Below are positions 60,426-64,000 of a DNA stretch of 64,000 nucleotides, piece by piece (positions within the stretch are counted from its first letter, which is position 1; every line of letters begins with the position of its first letter). This DNA comes from Paracoccaceae bacterium. Its GTDB lineage: Bacteria > Pseudomonadota > Alphaproteobacteria > Rhodobacterales > Rhodobacteraceae. Under the pieces are notes generated by a model. It was not told the origin of the DNA and did no database searches. It saw nothing but the letters and a program-made list of their open reading frames with translations. The stretch covers positions 3,706,136-3,770,135 of the forward strand of contig JAWPMR010000001.1 of assembly GCA_033344815.1 (NCBI GenBank), read 5' to 3'. Made by a program: the position numbers and the translations under genes.

Positions 60426-61050
60426 GCTCCGCCTTTTAGCCGAGTCGGGCGCAACTGGCGAGAGCGCGCGGCCGCGCATGATCTTAACCTTTGGCGACCT
60501 GTGCACCGGGCCAAACCGCGACTCGGGACAGAAAACCGGGTTAACGCCCGTAAAACTGCACTTTTCGACCCTGTGACATCGGTACACAAGCCGTACACAA
60601 CCTGTGCACCGATTGTACGCCGTTTGCTCGATTAACACCGCGCGCGATGCCTGAATGTTAACAGATCACCCGCGATCGGCCTGAACGGGGGAGGTGCCAA
60701 TGCTTATGCGCATCAACGCCTTCCGCACCCGGCGCGGAGATGCCTGCAATCCCGGCCCCGATGGCCCGGCAATGGCCAGCGTCTGGATCTTCTTGTCGCG
60801 GCAGGTCACCAACCGGTACACCCGACCAATCCTGTCATCGCCGCCCGCTTCCTGGGTCGACCCGTTGTGCTGAGGGTGCGCGAAACAGTCGCCTCCGGCG
60901 GTTTTGCCCCTGCTTCCGCGGCCATGACGGGCTGCGACTTAGAACCGTGCCAGCGCCGGACTGCCGTGTTGGACATCGGGTCACCACAGCCGGCTGGCAA
61001 GGGTGGCGGGGCATTTGGTCTGGACCAGTGACCTTCCGTGCTGAAACGGA
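60426..61050. other. GC-rich region with one weak small ORF
   Basis: About 625 bp mostly without a supported gene. A 57-codon plus-strand frame at 60700-60873 has a strong GGGGGAGG site 5 nt before its ATG, but its Arg/Pro-rich product resembles nothing I know. The other frames have no ribosome-binding site. Confidence 0.5.
60700..60873 (+). CDS. Possible small ORF (57 aa)
   Basis: ATG at 60700 is preceded by GGGGGAGG at 5-nt spacing, one of the best Shine-Dalgarno sequences in the window. The peptide (MLMRINAFRTRRGDACNPG at its start) is basic, with a short hydrophobic patch SVWIFLS. It has no recognised family and could be fortuitous in GC-rich DNA. Confidence 0.25.
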   Translation: MLMRINAFRTRRGDACNPGPDGPAMASVWIFLSRQVTNRYTRPILSSPPASWVDPLC

Positions 61051-61446
61051 TCAATAAAGCGGGTTTGGCGGCCCCCATTCATTTTCCGGATCACTGGGCC
61101 GGGTATAAAAGTAGAGCAAGACCAGGAAGCCGATGAGCGGGATCAGGGAGAGGAGCAACCACCATCCCGATCGCCCGATGTCATGCAGGCGCCGCACGCC
61201 GACAGCCACAGTCGGCAACAGGATGGCGAGAGACAGGATCAAGCTCAGCGGCTGGGAAGCGTCGTCGCCTGCCGCCGGCACGATCCCCAACATCGGCGCG
61301 ATGACCAGCGCGTCGATCAGCTGCGTCAGCGCGGACAGCAGGAAAATGGCGAGAATCCACCACCAGTACTCCGACCGTGAGGCCCGCCCCGAAAACGTGA
61401 TATATTTAGACAGGACCGCGCGCACGGCCAGCATCATCTTATCCAT
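61051..61446 (-). CDS. DUF805 membrane protein
   Basis: This is a 131-aa inner-membrane protein. The DUF805 signature ITFSGRASRSEYWWWILAIF is followed by spans near residues 30-50, 65-83 and 95-115. The conserved VGVRRLHDIGRSGWWLLLSL sits between the last two. The function of the family is unknown. Confidence 0.93.
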   Translation of the reverse strand: MDKMMLAVRAVLSKYITFSGRASRSEYWWWILAIFLLSALTQLIDALVIAPMLGIVPAAGDDASQPLSLILSLAILLPTVAVGVRRLHDIGRSGWWLLLSLIPLIGFLVLLYFYTRPSDPENEWGPPNPLY

Positions 61447-61750
61447 GTCATCTCTCCTGCATTCCCGCCAGAGCGTAAAGCGTCAGCCGGAGCGCGTAAA
61501 ATGGTTTTGTTGGATGAACATTTTTGACGTGCGGAAAAGGAAGAATGTTCTGCCGTTACGTCACTCTCTCGCCATGGCCAAAACAGACGTCAAAGTGTCG
61601 CAAACAGACCATGGGATTCGCGTCATAGGCGTATTGCAACCCCAATGGTGCATTTAATTCACTGATCAAAAAAAATCAGCTGATCACCAGATAATTTTTC
61701 AGATGCGGCCCGACGCAAGGGCATATTTCGCAGAAGGCGGGAGAGATGTT

Positions 61751-62203
61751 GTGACACAAGTTGGAGTAAAAGATTTTTTCGAGACGATGGCGCGGTCTTT
61801 CATGGCGGGTGAGTATGAAGCGGTTGCCAGCACCCATGTTTATCCGGGTGCGGTTTATATTGATGGCGAGGTTATTGTCCTTGCTGATGACGCGGCCTTC
61901 TTGCGCCAGATTAAAGACCAGTGCCGCAAGAATTACGAGATGGGTGTACGCCGGGTGAAGAGCCATGTTGTGGCGCAGAGTTTGTCGCGCGCCAACAATT
62001 ACTCGGTTTGGGTGATGTGGCAGCATTTTGGCGCAGGCGGTGAGCTTTTGAGCACGACCAACGCGCGTTATATATGTCGTGATAATGCGCTTGGGGCACC
62101 GCAGATCCAGCTGGTTGAATTTATCGACGTGCCCGCCTGCTACAGTGCGGCCGATCTTGAGCGGATGACCGCGTTGCCACACCGGACAAGAGGGACTGGC
62201 TGA
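61751..62203 (+). CDS. SnoaL/NTF2-like protein of unknown function
   Basis: A protein of about 150 aa, starting MTQVGVKDFFETMARSFMAG from a GTG with GGGAGAG upstream. An in-frame ATG at 61703 lacks a ribosome-binding site. The layout (helical N-terminus, then EAVASTHVYPGAVYIDGEVI and SVWVMWQHFGAGGELLSTTN) fits an NTF2-like cone fold. Similar proteins occur in roseobacters without known function. It is the last gene before the ribosomal cluster resumes. Confidence 0.68.
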   Translation: MTQVGVKDFFETMARSFMAGEYEAVASTHVYPGAVYIDGEVIVLADDAAFLRQIKDQCRKNYEMGVRRVKSHVVAQSLSRANNYSVWVMWQHFGAGGELLSTTNARYICRDNALGAPQIQLVEFIDVPACYSAADLERMTALPHRTRGTG

Positions 62204-62359
62204 GAGGCCGGTATTTCCGGGCCGAAAGGGGTTGCGATGTTGGCGGGTTGCGCCTATACGGCCCCTTCATCATGAACTCCACGGGAATCAGGGTGACCTG
62301 GCGTGTCTTTCAAAGAGATGCGCGTTGGGCCTTCCCGTGATGTTGAAAGGAATAGGGCG

Positions 62360-62563
62360 ATGGACGCCAAGGAATTGCACGACAAGACACCGGACCAGCT
62401 GCGTGAAGAGCTGGCCAATCTGAAAAAGGCCTCTTTTAACCTGCGCTTTCAGCAAGCGACAGGCCAGTTGGAGAACCCCGCACAGATCCGCAAGGCGCGT
62501 CGCGACGCGGCCCGTGTCAAAACCATTCTGAACCAAAAAGCTGCTGCTGCAGCGTCTGAATAA
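62360..62563 (+). CDS. rpmC: 50S ribosomal protein L29
   Basis: L29 (67 aa), starting [20 protein letters not shown], with the family core [20 protein letters not shown]. The frame upstream of 62360 is leader. It is the first gene of the resumed spc-type cluster and must have its own promoter in the roughly 150 bp before it, which I could not place with confidence. Confidence 0.97.
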   Translation: MDAKELHDKTPDQLREELANLKKASFNLRFQQATGQLENPAQIRKARRDAARVKTILNQKAAAAASE

Positions 62564-62574
62564 GGAGAGCACCT

Positions 62575-62814
62575 ATGCCAAAGCGTATTCTGTCCGGCGT
62601 CGTGACCTCTGACGCAAACGCCCAAACAGTGACTGTATCCGTAGAGCGCCGCTTTACGCACCCGGTTCTGAAGAAGACCATCCGTAAGTCCAAAAAATAC
62701 CGGGCGCACGATGAGAACAACACATTCAAGACGGGCGACGCAGTTCGCATCGTGGAATGTGCACCAAAGTCGAAGACCAAACGTTGGGAAGTGCTCGTCG
62801 CGGCTGACGCGTAA
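62575..62814 (+). CDS. rpsQ: 30S ribosomal protein S17
   Basis: S17 (79 aa), with [34 protein letters not shown] and [28 protein letters not shown] precedes the ATG, 12 bp after rpmC. Confidence 0.98.
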   Translation: MPKRILSGVVTSDANAQTVTVSVERRFTHPVLKKTIRKSKKYRAHDENNTFKTGDAVRIVECAPKSKTKRWEVLVAADA

Positions 62815-62887
62815 GGCATAACCGAACTTAATCGAAACCCTGGGGATCTGGCCACGCATCGGCCCCCCATAGGTCGGGAGAAACCAA

Positions 62888-63256
62888 ATGATCCAGATGC
62901 AGACCAACCTGGATGTTGCTGACAATAGCGGCGCGCGCCGTGTTCAGTGCATCAAGGTTCTGGGTGGTTCCAAGCGTAAATACGCATCCGTCGGCGACAT
63001 CATTGTCGTGTCGGTCAAGGAAGCCATCCCCCGCGGTCGTGTGAAAAAGGGCGACGTCCGCAAGGCCGTTGTCGTTCGCACCGCCAAGGAAGTCCGCCGC
63101 GACGACGGCACCGCGATCCGTTTTGATCGCAACGCGGCCGTCATCCTCAACAACAACAACGAGCCCATCGGTACACGTATCTTTGGCCCGGTTGTGCGTG
63201 AGTTGCGCGGCAAGAATTTCATGAAAATCATCTCGCTCGCGCCGGAGGTGCTGTAA
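62888..63256 (+). CDS. rplN: 50S ribosomal protein L14
   Basis: L14 (122 aa), [20 protein letters not shown] at the start and [20 protein letters not shown] at the end, all standard. It lies 73 bp after rpsQ and 2 bp before rplX. Confidence 0.98.
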   Translation: MIQMQTNLDVADNSGARRVQCIKVLGGSKRKYASVGDIIVVSVKEAIPRGRVKKGDVRKAVVVRTAKEVRRDDGTAIRFDRNAAVILNNNNEPIGTRIFGPVVRELRGKNFMKIISLAPEVL

Positions 63257-63258
63257 TC

Positions 63259-63564
63259 ATGGCTGCTAAGCTGAAAAAAGGTGACAAGGTCATCGTTCTG
63301 GCCGGCAAGGACAAGGGCAAGACTGGATCTATTTCTTCCGTTGATCCGAAATCCAACAAGGCCATCGTGGACGGGGTCAATATTTCGATCCGCGCCACAC
63401 GCCAGTCCCAGGAAAGCCAGGGGGGTCGCATCCCCAAGGCGATGCCGATTGATCTGAGCAACCTCGCCTATGTGGATGCCAAGGGCAAAGCCACGCGCGT
63501 CGGGTTCAAGATGGACGGCGACAAGAAAGTGCGTTTCGCCAAGACAACAGGGGATGTGATCTGA
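63259..63564 (+). CDS. rplX: 50S ribosomal protein L24
   Basis: L24 (101 aa) with an N-terminal KOW motif ([20 protein letters not shown]) and the C-terminal [20 protein letters not shown]. The stop overlaps the rplE start (TGATG). Confidence 0.98.
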   Translation: MAAKLKKGDKVIVLAGKDKGKTGSISSVDPKSNKAIVDGVNISIRATRQSQESQGGRIPKAMPIDLSNLAYVDAKGKATRVGFKMDGDKKVRFAKTTGDVI

Positions 63565-64000
63565 TGCTTGATACTGCAACATATACACCCCGTCTGAAGT
63601 CTGTTTATCACGACACGATCCGTGCGGCGATGAAAGAAGAGTTCGGCTACAAGAACGACATGCAGATCCCGCGTCTGGACAAGATCGTCCTGAACATCGG
63701 ATGTGGTGCCGCCGCCGTCCGCGACAGCAAGAAAGCAAAGTCGGCGCAAGCTGATCTGACGCTGATTGCCGGTCAGAAGGCTTTGACCACAACGGCCAAG
63801 AAATCCATCGCGGGTTTCCGGGTGCGTGAGGACATGCCAATGGGCGCGAAAGTGACCCTGCGCGGGGATCGCATGTATGAATTCCTTGATCGTCTGACCA
63901 CGATTGCAATGCCTCGTATCCGCGACTTCCGCGGCGTATCGGGCAAGTCCTTTGATGGACGTGGCAACTATGCCATGGGCCTCAAAGAGCATCTGGTTTT
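63564..64000 (+). CDS. rplE: 50S ribosomal protein L5, 5' part
   Basis: The first about 145 residues of L5, running off the window. It has [40 protein letters not shown] and [12 protein letters not shown], then [20 protein letters not shown]. Coupled to rplX by a one-base overlap. Confidence 0.97.
   Translation, partial: MLDTATYTPRLKSVYHDTIRAAMKEEFGYKNDMQIPRLDKIVLNIGCGAAAVRDSKKAKSAQADLTLIAGQKALTTTAKKSIAGFRVREDMPMGAKVTLRGDRMYEFLDRLTTIAMPRIRDFRGVSGKSFDGRGNYAMGLKEHLV

Larger units (their letters stand above)
45072..62359. other. Accessory region separating rplP from rpmC
   Basis: About 17.3 kb lie between two ribosomal genes that are adjacent in most bacteria. It carries regulators, detoxification enzymes, at least six disrupted genes, a broken tyrosine recombinase and a tmpAB-type phosphonate locus. 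No tRNA or obvious direct repeats bound the region. The part right of about 59.2 kb looks more like settled chromosome; the part from 45.1 to 56.0 kb looks acquired and decaying. Confidence 0.8.

Overview
The window is a contiguous piece of an alphaproteobacterial chromosome, most likely a marine Rhodobacterales (Roseobacter-group) bacterium. The evidence is the ChvI/ChvG-HprK-RapZ-EIIA(Man)-HPr block, a DUF6473 protein, a HIG1-like 'twin transmembrane' protein, the parC/P450/tuf/tRNA-Trp/secE/nusG order, and an Ala/Glu-rich tail on ribosomal protein L3. Most starts are ATG, with several GTG and TTG starts that have good Shine-Dalgarno sequences.

Layout. 1-5.1 kb: envelope-stress two-component system (chvI 3' end, chvG) followed by the regulatory PTS genes (hprK, rapZ, EIIA, HPr) and an acyltransferase. 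5.1-11.4 kb, mostly minus strand: 3-hydroxybutyryl-CoA dehydrogenase, DUF6473, etfAB, cobalamin adenosyltransferase, a small membrane protein, an SDR and an SH3 protein. 11.5-18.5 kb: parC, a P450, two lipoproteins (one only 49 aa), tuf copy 1 and a CatB-like acetyltransferase. 18.5-31.3 kb: tRNA-Trp, secE, nusG, rplKAJL, rpoBC, ending in a strong terminator. 31.4-34.0 kb: a YiaW/YiaV-like pair and an EamA transporter. 34.1-45.0 kb: the str and S10 operons (rpsL, rpsG, fusA, tuf copy 2, rpsJ, rplC, rplD, rplW, then rplB, rpsS, rplV, rpsC, rplP). 62.4-64.0 kb: rpmC, rpsQ, rplN, rplX and the 5' part of rplE.

The S10/spc cluster is broken twice. A terminator and a methyltransferase gene lie between rplW and rplB. 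A terminator plus about 17.3 kb of accessory DNA lie between rplP and rpmC. The accessory stretch (45.1-62.3 kb) has three parts. The first (45.1-55.9 kb) is a detoxification/catabolic set in visible decay. It holds an alpha/beta hydrolase with an in-frame TAG that cuts off its catalytic His, a DapA-family remnant, a second hydrolase that has lost its nucleophile elbow by in-frame deletion, a GFA-family gene with an internal TGA, a DUF1348 gene with an internal TAA, and a frameshifted tyrosine recombinase. Intact members of the set are two LysR/TetR-type regulators, a Tat-exported tandem YdhR-like protein, a secreted protein, a GloA-like protein, HxlR, GST, an NTF2-like protein, a 4-OT-like tautomerase, a nitronate monooxygenase and a NIPSNAP protein. 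The second part (56.1-58.8 kb) is a complete tmpA/tmpB-type phosphonate oxidation pair with a divergent LysR regulator. The third (59.2-62.2 kb) holds a VOC protein, a TIGR02466-type 2OG-Fe(II) oxygenase, a DUF805 protein and a SnoaL-like protein.

Regulatory sequence that can be read directly includes sigma70-like promoters with 17-bp spacers before rpsL, secE, tRNA-Trp, tuf1 and (weaker) rplB, seven terminator-type hairpins, a duplicated palindromic TetR operator, a repeat-rich HxlR/GST intergenic region, a LysR palindrome before tmpA, and a REP-like hairpin between rpoB and rpoC.
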